Shown here in pieces: positions 50,321-63,841 of a stretch of 64,000 nucleotides of DNA. Source of the stretch: Ecdyonurus torrentis (taxonomy: Eukaryota; Arthropoda; Insecta; Ephemeroptera; Heptageniidae); assembly GCA_949318235.1 (NCBI GenBank), contig OX439128.1:57311009-57375008 (forward strand). Direction: 5' to 3'. The translations under genes were made by a program, and so were the position numbers. The notes under the pieces are model-generated. The model saw nothing but the letters and a program-made list of their open reading frames with translations. It was not told the origin of the DNA and made no database searches. The first letter of the stretch is position 1. Each line of letters opens with the position of its first letter.

Positions 50321-53300
50321 ATGAAACAAAGTTTCTATTTCAAGAACCAAATGTTATTGAATGATAAAAATCATACTTTTTACACGATTAAAACTAGTTT
50401 TGATGATTTCTCAAAAACTAAGAATGCTACAGACTTTAAATTTTATTCAAAACATAGTTTTTTTACTTCTCTACAAAAAAGATGTCTTGAACTTTTTTGC
50501 TCCGACGCATACTTTTTGGGTTATTGACAATTTTAGTTTTCACTCATCATGTAGCCAAACCAAGTCATGAAACAAAGTTTCTATTTGAAGAAACAAATGT
50601 TATTGAATGATAAAAATCATACTTTTTACACGATTAAAACTAGTTTTGATGATTTCTCAGAAACTAAGAAAGCTACAGACTAACTATTTAACTCAATACA
50701 TAGCTTTTTCAATTCTCTAAAAAAAGGATGTCTTAAACTTTTTTGCTCCGATGCATACTTTTTAAGTAATTGACAATTTTAGTTTTCACTCATCATGTAG
50801 CTAAACCAAGTCATGAAACAAAGTTTCTATTTGAAGAACCAAATGTTATTGAATGATGAAAATCATAATTTTTACACGATTAAAACTAGTTTTGATGATT
50901 TCTTTAAAACTAAGATGGCTGCAGACTTCAAATTCAATTCAAAACATAGCTTTTTCAATTCTTTACAAAAAAGATGTCTTGAACTTTTTTGCTCCGACGC
51001 ATACTTTTTGAGTTATTGACAATTTTAGTTTCCACTCATCATGTAGCCAAACCGAGTCATGAAACAAAGTTTCTATTTTAAGAACCAAATGTTATTGAAT
51101 GATAAAAATCATACTTTTTACACGATTAAAACTAGTTTTGATGATTTCTCAAAAACTAAGAATGCTACTGACTTTAAATTTAACTCAAAACGTAGCTTTT
51201 TCAATTATTTACAAAAAAGATGTCGTGAACGTTTTTGCTCCGACGCATACTTTTTGGGTTATTGCCAATTTAATTTTCACTCATCATGTAGCCAAACCAA
51301 GTCATGAAACAAAGTTTCTATTTCAAGAACCAAATGTTATTGAATGATTAAAATCATACTTTTTACACGATTAAAATTAGTTTTGATGGTTTCTCAGAAA
51401 CTAAGAATGCTACAGACATCAAATTAAACTCAAAACATAGCTTTTTCAATTCTCTACAAAAAATATGTCTTGAACTTTTTTTCTCTGACGCATTCTTTTT
51501 GGGTTATTGACAATTTTAGTTTTCACTCATCATGTAGCCAAACCAAGTCATGAAACAAAGTTTCTATTTCAAGAAACAAATGTTATTGAATGATCAAAAT
51601 CATACTTTTTACACGATTAAAATTAGTTTTGATGGTTTCTCAGAAACTAAGAATGCTACAGACATCAAATTAAACTCAAAACATAGCTTTTTCAATTCTC
51701 TACAAAAAATATGTCTTGAACTTTTTTGCTCCGACGCATACTTTTTAAGTAATTGACAATTTTAGTTTTCACTCATCATGTAGCCAAACCAAGTCATGAA
51801 ACAAAGTTTCTATTTGAAGAACCAAATGTTATTGAATGATGAAAATCATAATTTTTACACGATTAAAACTAGTTTTGATGATTTCTTTAAAACTAAGATG
51901 GCTGCAGACTTCAAATTCAATTCAAAACATAGCTTTTTCAATTCTTTACAAAAAAGATGTCTTGAACTTTTTTGCTCCGACGCATACTTTTTGAGTTATT
52001 GACAATTTTAGTTTCCACTCATCATGTAGCCAAACCGAGTCATGAAACAAAGTTTCTATTTTAAGAACCAAATGTTATTGAATGATAAAAATCATACTTT
52101 TTACACGATTAAAACTAGTTTTGATGATTTCTCAAAAACTAAGAATGCTACTGACTTTAAATTTAACTCAAAACGTAGCTTTTTCAATTATTTACAAAAA
52201 AGATGTCGTGAACGTTTTTGCTCCGACGCATACTTTTTGGGTTATTGCCAATTTAATTTTCACTCATCATGTAGCCAAACCAAGTCATGAAACAAAGTTT
52301 CTATTTCAAGAACCAAATGTTATTGAATGATTAAAATCATACTTTTTACACGATTAAAATTAGTTTTGATGGTTTCTCAGAAACTAAGAATGCTACAGAC
52401 ATCAAATTAAACTCAAAACATAGCTTTTTCAATTCTCTACAAAAAATATGTCTTGAACTTTTTTTCTCTGACGCATTCTTTTTGGGTTATTGACAATTTT
52501 AGTTTTCACTCATCATGTAGCCAAACCAAGTCATGAAACAAAGTTTCTATTTCAAGAAACAAATGTTATTGAATGATCAAAATCATACTTTTTACACGAT
52601 TAAAATTAGTTTTGATGGTTTCTCAGAAACTAAGAATGCTACAGACATCAAATTAAACTCAAAACATAGCTTTTTCAATTCTCTACAAAAAATATGTCTT
52701 GAACTTTTTTGCTCCGACGCATACTTTTTAAGTAATTGACAATTTTAGTTTTCACTCATCATGTAGCCAAACCAAGTCATGAAACAAAGTTTCTATTTCA
52801 AGAAACAAATGTTATTGAATGATCAAAATCATACTTTTTACACGATTAAAATTAGTTTTGATGGTTTCTCAGAAACTAAGAATGCTACAGACATCAAATT
52901 AAACTCAAAACATAGTTTTTTTACTTCTCTACAAAAAAGATGTCTTGAACTTTTTTGCTCCGACGCATACTTTTTGGGTTATTGACAATTTTAGTTTTCA
53001 CTCATCATGTAGCCAAACCAAGTCATGAAACAAAGTTTCTATTTCAAGAACCAAATGTTATTGAATGTATAAAATCATACTTTTTACACGATTAAAATTA
53101 GTTTTGATGATTTCTAAGAAACTAAGAATGCTACAGACATCAAATTAAACTTAAAACATAGTTTTTTTATTTCTCTACAAAAAATATGTCTTGAACTTTT
53201 TTTCTCTGACGCATTCTTTTTGGGTTATTGACAATTTTAGTTTTCACTCATCATGTAGCCAAACCAAGTCATGAAACAAAGTTTCTATTTCAAGAAACAA

Positions 53301-54499
53301 ATGTTATTGAATGATCAAAATCATACTTTTTACACGATTAAAATTAGTTTTGATGGTTTCTCAGAAACTAAGAATGCTACAGACATCAAATTAAACTCAA
53401 AACATAGCTTTTCAATTCTCTACAAAAAATATGTCTTGAACTTTTTTGCTCCGACGCATACTTTTTAAGTAATTGACAATTTTAGTTTTCACTCATCATG
53501 TAGCCAAACCAAGTCATGAAACAAAGTTTCTATTTCAAGAACCAAATGTTATTGAATGATAAAAATCATACTTTTTACACGATTAAAACTAGTTTTGATG
53601 ATTTCTCAAAAACTAAGAATGCTACAGACTTTAAATTTTATTCAAAACATAGTTTTTTTACTTCTCTACAAAAAAGATGTCTTGAACTTTTTTGCTCCGA
53701 AGCATACTTTTTGGGTTATTGACAATTTTAGTTTTCACTCATCATGTAGCCAAACCAAGTCATGAAACAAAGTTTCTATTTGAAGAACCAAATGTTATTG
53801 AATGATAAAAATCATACTTTTTACACGATTAAAACTAGTTTTGATGATTTCTCAGAAACTAAGAATGCTACAGACTAACTATTTAACTCAATACATAGCT
53901 TTTTCAATTCTCTAAAAAAAGGATGTCTTAAACTTTTTTGCTCCGACGCATACTTTTTAAGTAATTGACAATTTTAGTTTTCACTCATCATGTAGCTAAA
54001 CCAAGTCATGAAACAAAGTTTCTATTTGAAGAACCAAATGTTATTGAATGATAAAAATCATACTTTTTACACGATTAAAACTAGTTTTGATGATTTCTCA
54101 AAAACTAAGAATGCTACAGACATCAAATTAAACTCAAAACATAGCTTTTTCAATTCTTTACAAAAAAGATGTCTTGAACTTTTTTGCTCCGACGCATACT
54201 TTTTAAGTAATTGACAATTTTAGTTTTCACTCATCATGTAGCTAAACCAAGTCATGAAACAAAGTTTCTATTTCAAGAAACAAATGTTATTGAATGATCA
54301 AAATCATACTTTTTACACGATTAAAATTAGTTTTGATGGTTTCTCAGAAACTAAGAATGCTACAGACATCAAATTAAACTCAAAACATAGCTTTTTCAAT
54401 TCTCTACAAAAAATATGTCTTGAACTTTTTTGCTCCGACGCATACTTTTTAAGTAATTGACAATTTTAGTTTTCACTCATCATGTAGCCAAACCAAGTC
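50321..54499. repeat. 4179-bp 17-monomer HOR, copy 1
   Basis: The order is G (50321), D2 (50567), E2 (50813), A3, B3, C2 (51550), E2 (51796), A3, B3, C2 (52533), C (52779), B2 (53025), T-deleted C2 (53271), G (53516), D (53762), F (54008), C2 (54254). Three 245-bp units give 17 x 246 - 3 = 4179. The private ccgaagc in G at 53516 is repeated at 57695, exactly 4179 bp later. Confidence 0.92.
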
Positions 54500-57400
54500 A
54501 TGAAACAAAGTTTCTATTTCAAGAACCAAATGTTATTGAATGATAAAAATCATACTTTTTACACGATTAAAACTAGTTTTGATGATTTCTCAAAAACTAA
54601 GAATGCTACAGACTTTAAATTTTATTCAAAACATAGTTTTTTTACTTCTCTACAAAAAAGATGTCTTGAACTTTTTTGCTCCGACGCATACTTTTTGGGT
54701 TATTGACAATTTTAGTTTTCACTCATCATGTAGCCAAACCAAGTCATGAAACAAAGTTTCTATTTGAAGAACCAAATGTTATTGAATGATAAAAATCATA
54801 CTTTTTACACGATTAAAACTAGTTTTGATGATTTCTCAGAAACTAAGAAAGCTACAGACTAACTATTTAACTCAATACATAGCTTTTTCAATTCTCTAAA
54901 AAAAGGATGTCTTAAACTTTTTTGCTCCGATGCATACTTTTTAAGTAATTGACAATTTTAGTTTTCACTCATCATGTAGCTAAACCAAGTCATGAAACAA
55001 AGTTTCTATTTGAAGAACCAAATGTTATTGAATGATGAAAATCATAATTTTTACACGATTAAAACTAGTTTTGATGATTTCTTTAAAACTAAGATGGCTG
55101 CAGACTTCAAATTCAATTCAAAACATAGCTTTTTCAATTCTTTACAAAAAAGATGTCTTGAACTTTTTTGCTCCGACGCATACTTTTTGAGTTATTGACA
55201 ATTTTAGTTTCCACTCATCATGTAGCCAAACCGAGTCATGAAACAAAGTTTCTATTTTAAGAACCAAATGTTATTGAATGATAAAAATCATACTTTTTAC
55301 ACGATTAAAACTAGTTTTGATGATTTCTCAAAAACTAAGAATGCTACTGACTTTAAATTTAACTCAAAACGTAGCTTTTTCAATTATTTACAAAAAAGAT
55401 GTCGTGAACGTTTTTGCTCCGACGCATACTTTTTGGGTTACTGCCAATTTAATTTTCACTCATCATGTAGCCAAACCAAGTCATGAAACAAAGTTTCTAT
55501 TTCAAGAACCAAATGTTATTGAATGATTAAAATCATACTTTTTACACGATTAAAATTAGTTTTGATGGTTTCTCAGAAACTAAGAATGCTACAGACATCA
55601 AATTAAACTCAAAACATAGCTTTTTCAATTCTCTACAAAAAATATGTCTTGAACTTTTTTTCTATGACGCATTCTTTTTGGGTTATTGACAATTTTAGTT
55701 TTCACTCATCATGTAGCCAAACCAAGTCATGAAACAAAGTTTCTATTTCAAGAAACAAATGTTATTGAATGATCAAAATCATACTTTTTACACGATTAAA
55801 ATTAGTTTTGATGGTTTCTCAGAAACTAAGAATGCTACAGACATCAAATTAAACTCAAAACATAGCTTTTTCAATTCTCTACAAAAAATATGTCTTGAAC
55901 TTTTTTGCTCCGACGCATACTTTTTAAGTAATTGACAATTTTAGTTTTCACTCATCATGTAGCCAAACCAAGTCATGAAACAAAGTTTCTATTTCAAGAA
56001 CCAAATGTTATTGAATGATGAAAATCATAATTTTTACACGATTAAAACTAGTTTTGATGATTTCTTTAAAACTAAGATGGCTGCAGACTTCAAATTCAAT
56101 TCAAAACATAGCTTTTTCAATTCTTTACAAAAAAGATGTCTTGAACTTTTTTGCTCCGACGCATACTTTTTGAGTTATTGACAATTTTAGTTTCCACTCA
56201 TCATGTAGCCAAACCGAGTCATGAAACAAAGTTTCTATTTTAAGAACCAAATGTTATTGAATGATAAAAATCATACTTTTTACACGATTAAAACTAGTTT
56301 TGATGATTTCTCAAAAACTAAGAATGCTACTGACTTTAAATTTAACTCAAAACGTAGCTTTTTCAATTATTTACAAAAAAGATGTCGTGAACGTTTTTGC
56401 TCCGACGCATACTTTTTGGGTTATTGCCAATTTAATTTTCACTCATCATGTAGCCAAACCAAGTCATGAAACAAAGTTTCTATTTCAAGAACCAAATGTT
56501 ATTGAATGATTAAAATCATACTTTTTACACGATTAAAATTAGTTTTGATGGTTTCTCAGAAACTAAGAATGCTACAGACATCAAATTAAACTCAAAACAT
56601 AGCTTTTTCAATTCTCTACAAAAAATATGTCTTGAACTTTTTTTCTCTGACGCATTCTTTTTGGGTTATTGACAATTTTAGTTTTCACTCATCATGTAGC
56701 CAAACCAAGTCATGAAACAAAGTTTCTATTTCAAGAAACAAATGTTATTGAATGATCAAAATCATACTTTTTACACGATTAAAATTAGTTTTGATGGTTT
56801 CTCAGAAACTAAGAATGCTACAGACATCAAATTAAACTCAAAACATAGCTTTTTCAATTCTCTACAAAAAATATGTCTTGAACTTTTTTGCTCCGACGCA
56901 TACTTTTTAAGTAATTGACAATTTTAGTTTTCACTCATCATGTAGCCAAACCAAGTCATGAAACAAAGTTTCTATTTCAAGAAACAAATGTTATTGAATG
57001 ATCAAAATCATACTTTTTACACGATTAAAATTAGTTTTGATGGTTTCTCAGAAACTAAGAATGCTACAGACATCAAATTAAACTCAAAACATAGTTTTTT
57101 TACTTCTCTACAAAAAAGATGTCTTGAACTTTTTTGCTCCGACGCATACTTTTTGGGTTATTGACAATTTTAGTTTTCACTCATCATGTAGCCAAACCAA
57201 GTCATGAAACAAAGTTTCTATTTCAAGAACCAAATGTTATTGAATGTATAAAATCATACTTTTTACACGATTAAAATTAGTTTTGATGATTTCTAAGAAA
57301 CTAAGAATGCTACAGACATCAAATTAAACTTAAAACATAGTTTTTTTATTTCTCTACAAAAAATATGTCTTGAACTTTTTTTCTCTGACGCATTCTTTTT

Positions 57401-58678
57401 GGGTTATTGACAATTTTAGTTTTCACTCATCATGTAGCCAAACCAAGTCATGAAACAAAGTTTCTATTTCAAGAAACAAATGTTATTGAATGATCAAAAT
57501 CATACTTTTTACACGATTAAAATTAGTTTTGATGGTTTCTCAGAAACTAAGAATGCTACAGACATCAAATTAAACTCAAAACATAGCTTTTCAATTCTCT
57601 ACAAAAAATATGTCTTGAACTTTTTTGCTCCGACGCATACTTTTTAAGTAATTGACAATTTTAGTTTTCACTCATCATGTAGCCAAACCAAGTCATGAAA
57701 CAAAGTTTCTATTTCAAGAACCAAATGTTATTGAATGATAAAAATCATACTTTTTACACGATTAAAACTAGTTTTGATGATTTCTCAAAAACTAAGAATG
57801 CTACAGACTTTAAATTTTATTCAAAACATAGTTTTTTTACTTCTCTACAAAAAAGATGTCTTGAACTTTTTTGCTCCGAAGCATACTTTTTGGGTTATTG
57901 ACAATTTTAGTTTTCACTCATCATGTAGCCAAACCAAGTCATGAAACAAAGTTTCTATTTGAAGAACCAAATGTTATTGAATGATAAAAATCATACTTTT
58001 TACACGATTAAAACTAGTTTTGATGATTTCTCAGAAACTAAGAATGCTACAGACTAACTATTTAACTCAATACATAGCTTTTTCAATTCTCTAAAAAAAG
58101 GATGTCTTAAACTTTTTTGCTCCGACGCATACTTTTTAAGTAATTGACAATTTTAGTTTTCACTCATCATGTAGCTAAACCAAGTCATGAAACAAAGTTT
58201 CTATTTGAAGAACCAAATGTTATTGAATGATAAAAATCATACTTTTTACACGATTAAAACTAGTTTTGATGATTTCTCAAAAACTAAGAATGCTACAGAC
58301 ATCAAATTAAACTCAAAACATAGCTTTTTCAATTCTTTACAAAAAAGATGTCTTGAACTTTTTTGCTCCGACGCATACTTTTTAAGTAATTGACAATTTT
58401 AGTTTTCACTCATCATGTAGCTAAACCAAGTCATGAAACAAAGTTTCTATTTCAAGAAACAAATGTTATTGAATGATCAAAATCATACTTTTTACACGAT
58501 TAAAATTAGTTTTGATGGTTTCTCAGAAACTAAGAATGCTACAGACATCAAATTAAACTCAAAACATAGCTTTTTCAATTCTCTACAAAAAATATGTCTT
58601 GAACTTTTTTGCTCCGACGCATACTTTTTAAGTAATTGACAATTTTAGTTTTCACTCATCATGTAGCCAAACCAAGTC
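54500..58678. repeat. 4179-bp 17-monomer HOR, copy 2
   Basis: G (54500), D2 (54746), E2 (54992), A3 (55238), B3 (55483), C2 (55729), E2 (55975), A3, B3, C2 (56712), C (56958), B2 (57204), T-deleted C2 (57450), G (57695), D (57941), F (58187) and C2 (58433) repeat copy 1. Differences I noticed include the 5' end of E2 at 55975 (tttcaagaacc against tttgaagaacc at 51796), ttactgcc near 55441, and tctatgac near 55671. Confidence 0.92.
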
Positions 58679-59907
58679 ATGAAACAAAGTTTCTATTTCA
58701 AGAACCAAATGTTATTGAATGATAAAAATCATACTTTTTACACGATTAAAACTAGTTTTGATGATTTCTCAAAAACTAAGAATGCTACAGACTTTAAATT
58801 TTATTCAAAACATAGTTTTTTTACTTCTCTACAAAAAAGATGTCTTGAACTTTTTTGCTCCGACGCATACTTTTTGGGTTATTGACAATTTTAGTTTTCA
58901 CTCATCATGTAGCCAAACCAAGTCATGAAACAAAGTTTCTATTTGAAGAACCAAATGTTATTGAATGATAAAAATCATACTTTTTACACGATTAAAACTA
59001 GTTTTGATGATTTCTCAGAAACTAAGAAAGCTACAGACTAACTATTTAACTCAATACATAGCTTTTTCAATTCTCTAAAAAAAGGATGTCTTAAACTTTT
59101 TTGCTCCGATGCATACTTTTTAAGTAATTGACAATTTTAGTTTTCACTCATCATGTAGCTAAACCAAGTCATGAAACAAAGTTTCTATTTGAAGAACCAA
59201 ATGTTATTGAATGATGAAAATCATAATTTTTACACGATTAAAACTAGTTTTGATGATTTCTTTAAAACTAAGATGGCTGCAGACTTCAAATTCAATTCAA
59301 AACATAGCTTTTTCAATTCTTTACAAAAAAGATGTCTTGAACTTTTTTGCTCCGACGCATACTTTTTGAGTTATTGACAATTTTAGTTTCCACTCATCAT
59401 GTAGCCAAACCGAGTCATGAAACAAAGTTTCTATTTTAAGAACCAAATGTTATTGAATGATAAAAATCATACTTTTTACACGATTAAAACTAGTTTTGAT
59501 GATTTCTCAAAAACTAAGAATGCTACTGACTTTAAATTTAACTCAAAACGTAGCTTTTTCAATTATTTACAAAAAAGATGTCGTGAACGTTTTTGCTCCG
59601 ACGCATACTTTTTGGGTTATTGCCAATTTAATTTTCACTCATCATGTAGCCAAACCAAGTCATGAAACAAAGTTTCTATTTCAAGAACCAAATGTTATTG
59701 AATGATTAAAATCATACTTTTTACACGATTAAAATTAGTTTTGATGGTTTCTCAGAAACTAAGAATGCTACAGACATCAAATTAAACTCAAAACATAGCT
59801 TTTTCAATTCTCTACAAAAAATATGTCTTGAACTTTTTTTCTCTGACGCATTCTTTTTGGGTTATTGACAATTTTAGTTTTCACTCATCATGTAGCCAAA
59901 CCAAGTC
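58679..59907. repeat. 4179-bp HOR, truncated copy 3
   Basis: G (58679), D2 (58925), E2 (59171), A3 (59417) and B3 (59662) start a third copy in phase. It runs on through C2, E2, A3 and B3 at 59908-60890. Where copies 1 and 2 have a C2 in this phase (52533, 56712), this copy has C at 60891. The last units of this partial copy were then incorporated in the 1967-bp repeat. Confidence 0.86.
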
Positions 59908-61874
59908 ATGAAACAAAGTTTCTATTTCAAGAAACAAATGTTATTGAATGATCAAAATCATACTTTTTACACGATTAAAATTAGTTTTGATGGTTTCTCA
60001 GAAACTAAGAATGCTACAGACATCAAATTAACTTCAAAACATAGCTTTTTCAATTCTCTACAAAAAATATGTCTTGAACTTTTTTGCTCCGACGCATACT
60101 TTTTAAGTAATTGACAATTTTAGTTTTCACTCATCATGTAGCCAAACCAAGTCATGAAACAAAGTTTCTATTTCAAGAACCAAATGTTATTGAATGATGA
60201 AAATCATAATTTTTACACGATTAAAACTAGTTTTGATGATTTCTTTAAAACTAAGATGGCTGCAGACTTCAAATTCAATTCAAAACATAGCTTTTTCAAT
60301 TCTTTACAAAAAAGATGTCTTGAACTTTTTTGCTCCGACGCATACTTTTTGAGTTATTGACAATTTTAGTTTCCACTCATCATGTAGCCAAACCGAGTCA
60401 TGAAACAAAGTTTCTATTTTAAGAACCAAATGTTATTGAATGATAAAAATCATACTTTTTACACGATTAAAACTAGTTTTGATGATTTCTCAAAAACTAA
60501 GAATGCTACTGACTTTAAATTTAACTCAAAACGTAGCTTTTTCAATTATTTACAAAAAAGATGTCGTGAACGTTTTTGCTCCGACGCATACTTTTTGGGT
60601 TATTGCCAATTTAATTTTCACTCATCATGTAGCCAAACCAAGTCATGAAACAAAGTTTCTATTTCAAGAACCAAATGTTATTGAATGATTAAAATCATAC
60701 TTTTTACACGATTAAAATTAGTTTTGATGGTTTCTCAGAAACTAAGAATGCTACAGACATCAAATTAAACTCAAAACATAGCTTTTTCAATTCTCTACAA
60801 AAAATATGTCTTGAACTTTTTTTCTCTGACGCATTCTTTTTGGGTTATTGACAATTTTAGTTTTCACTCATCATGTAGCCAAACCAAGTCATGAAACAAA
60901 GTTTCTATTTCAAGAAACAAATGTTATTGAATGATCAAAATCATACTTTTTACACGATTAAAATTAGTTTTGATGGTTTCTCAGAAACTAAGAATGCTAC
61001 AGACATCAAATTAAACTCAAAACATAGTTTTTTTACTTCTCTACAAAAAAGATGTCTTGAACTTTTTTGCTCCGACGCATACTTTTTGGGTTATTGACAA
61101 TTTTAGTTTTCACTCATCATGTAGCCAAACCAAGTCATGAAACAAAGTTTCTATTTGAAGAACCAAATGTTATTGAATGATAAAAATCATACTTTTTACA
61201 CGATTAAAACTAGTTTTGATGATTTCTCAGAAACTAAGAATGCTACAGACTAACTATTTAACTCAATACATAGCTTTTTCAATTCTCTAAAAAAAGGATG
61301 TCTTAAACTTTTTTGCTCCGACGCATACTTTTTAAGTAATTGACAATTTTAGTTTTCACTCATCATGTAGCTAAACCAAGTCATGAAACAAAGTTTCTAT
61401 TTGAAGAACCAAATGTTATTGAATGATAAAAATCATACTTTTTACACGATTAAAACTAGTTTTGATGATTTCTCAAAAACTAAGAATGCTACAGACATCA
61501 AATTAAACTCAAAACATAGCTTTTTCAATTCTTTACAAAAAAGATGTCTTGAACTTTTTTGCTCCGACGCATACTTTTTAAGTAATTGACAATTTTAGTT
61601 TTCACTCATCATGTAGCTAAACCAAGTCATGAAACAAAGTTTCTATTTGAAGAACCAAATGTTATTGAATGATAAAAATCATACTTTTTACACGATTAAA
61701 ATTAGTTTTGATGATTTCTCAGAAACTAAGAATGCTACAGACATCAAATTAAACTCAAAACATAGCTTTTTTATTTCTCTACAAAAAATATGTCTTGAAC
61801 TTTTTTTCTCTGACGCATTCTTTTTGGGTTATTGACAATTTTAGTTTTCACTCATCATGTAGCCAAACCAAGTC
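59908..61874. repeat. 1967-bp 8-monomer HOR, copy 1
   Basis: The order is C2 (59908), E2 (60154), A3 (60400), B3 (60645), C (60891), D (61137), F (61383), L (61629). One 245-bp unit gives 8 x 246 - 1 = 1967. The C2 unit has a private attaacttc instead of attaaactc, which recurs 1967 bp later at 61875. Confidence 0.91.
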
Positions 61875-63841
61875 ATGAAACAAAGTTTCTATTTCAAGAA
61901 ACAAATGTTATTGAATGATCAAAATCATACTTTTTACACGATTAAAATTAGTTTTGATGGTTTCTCAGAAACTAAGAATGCTACAGACATCAAATTAACT
62001 TCAAAACATAGCTTTTTCAATTCTCTACAAAAAATATGTCTTGAACTTTTTTGCTCCGACGCATACTTTTTAAGTAATTGACAATTTTAGTTTTCACTCA
62101 TCATGTAGCCAAACCAAGTCATGAAACAAAGTTTCTATTTCAAGAACCAAATGTTATTGAATGATGAAAATCATAATTTTTACACGATTAAAACTAGTTT
62201 TGATGATTTCTTTAAAACTAAGATGGCTGCAGACTTCAAATTCAATTCAAAACATAGCTTTTTCAATTCTTTACAAAAAAGATGTCTTGAACTTTTTTGC
62301 TCCGACGCATACTTTTTGAGTTATTGACAATTTTAGTTTCCACTCATCATGTAGCCAAACCGAGTCATGAAACAAAGTTTCTATTTTAAGAACCAAATGT
62401 TATTGAATGATAAAAATCATACTTTTTACACGATTAAAACTAGTTTTGATGATTTCTCAAAAACTAAGAATGCTACTGACTTTAAATTTAACTCAAAACG
62501 TAGCTTTTTCAATTATTTACAAAAAAGATGTCGTGAACGTTTTTGCTCCGACGCATACTTTTTGGGTTATTGCCAATTTAATTTTCACTCATCATGTAGC
62601 CAAACCAAGTCATGAAACAAAGTTTCTATTTCAAGAACCAAATGTTATTGAATGATTAAAATCATACTTTTTACACGATTAAAATTAGTTTTGATGGTTT
62701 CTCAGAAACTAAGAATGCTACAGACATCAAATTAAACTCAAAACATAGCTTTTTCAATTCTCTACAAAAAATATGTCTTAAACTTTTTTTCTCTGACGCA
62801 TTCTTTTTGGGTTATTGACAATTTTAGTTTTCACTCATCATGTAGCCAAACCAAGTCATGAAACAAAGTTTCTATTTCAAGAAACAAATGTTATTGAATG
62901 ATCAAAATCATACTTTTTACACGATTAAAATTAGTTTTGATGGTTTCTCAGAAACTAAGAATGCTACAGACATCAAATTAAACTCAAAACATAGTTTTTT
63001 TACTTCTCTACAAAAAAGATGTCTTGAACTTTTTTGCTCCGACGCATACTTTTTGGGTTATTGACAATTTTAGTTTTCACTCATCATGTAGCCAAACCAA
63101 GTCATGAAACAAAGTTTCTATTTGAAGAACCAAATGTTATTGAATGATAAAAATCATACTTTTTACACGATTAAAACTAGTTTTGATGATTTCTCAGAAA
63201 CTAAGAATGCTACAGACTAACTATTTAACTCAATACATAGCTTTTTCAATTCTCTAAAAAAAGGATGTCTTAAACTTTTTTGCTCCGACGCATACTTTTT
63301 AAGTAATTGACAATTTTAGTTTTCACTCATCATGTAGCTAAACCAAGTCATGAAACAAAGTTTCTATTTGAAGAACCAAATGTTATTGAATGATAAAAAT
63401 CATACTTTTTACACGATTAAAACTAGTTTTGATGATTTCTCAAAAACTAAGAATGCTACAGACATCAAATTAAACTCAAAACATAGCTTTTTCAATTCTT
63501 TACAAAAAAGATGTCTTGAACTTTTTTGCTCCGACGCATACTTTTTAAGTAATTGACAATTTTAGTTTTCACTCATCATGTAGCTAAACCAAGTCATGAA
63601 ACAAAGTTTCTATTTGAAGAACCAAATGTTATTGAATGATAAAAATCATACTTTTTACACGATTAAAATTAGTTTTGATGATTTCTCAGAAACTAAGAAT
63701 GCTACAGACATCAAATTAAACTCAAAACATAGCTTTTTTATTTCTCTACAAAAAATATGTCTTGAACTTTTTTTCTCTGACGCATTCTTTTTGGGTTATT
63801 GACAATTTTAGTTTTCACTCATCATGTAGCCAAACCAAGTC
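61875..63841. repeat. 1967-bp 8-monomer HOR, copy 2
   Basis: C2 (61875), E2 (62121), A3 (62367), B3 (62612), C (62858), D (63104), F (63350) and L (63596) repeat copy 1. The B3 unit has gtcttaaac rather than gtcttgaac near 62780. The unit after this copy lacks the attaacttc marker, so a third copy does not start in phase. Confidence 0.91.
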
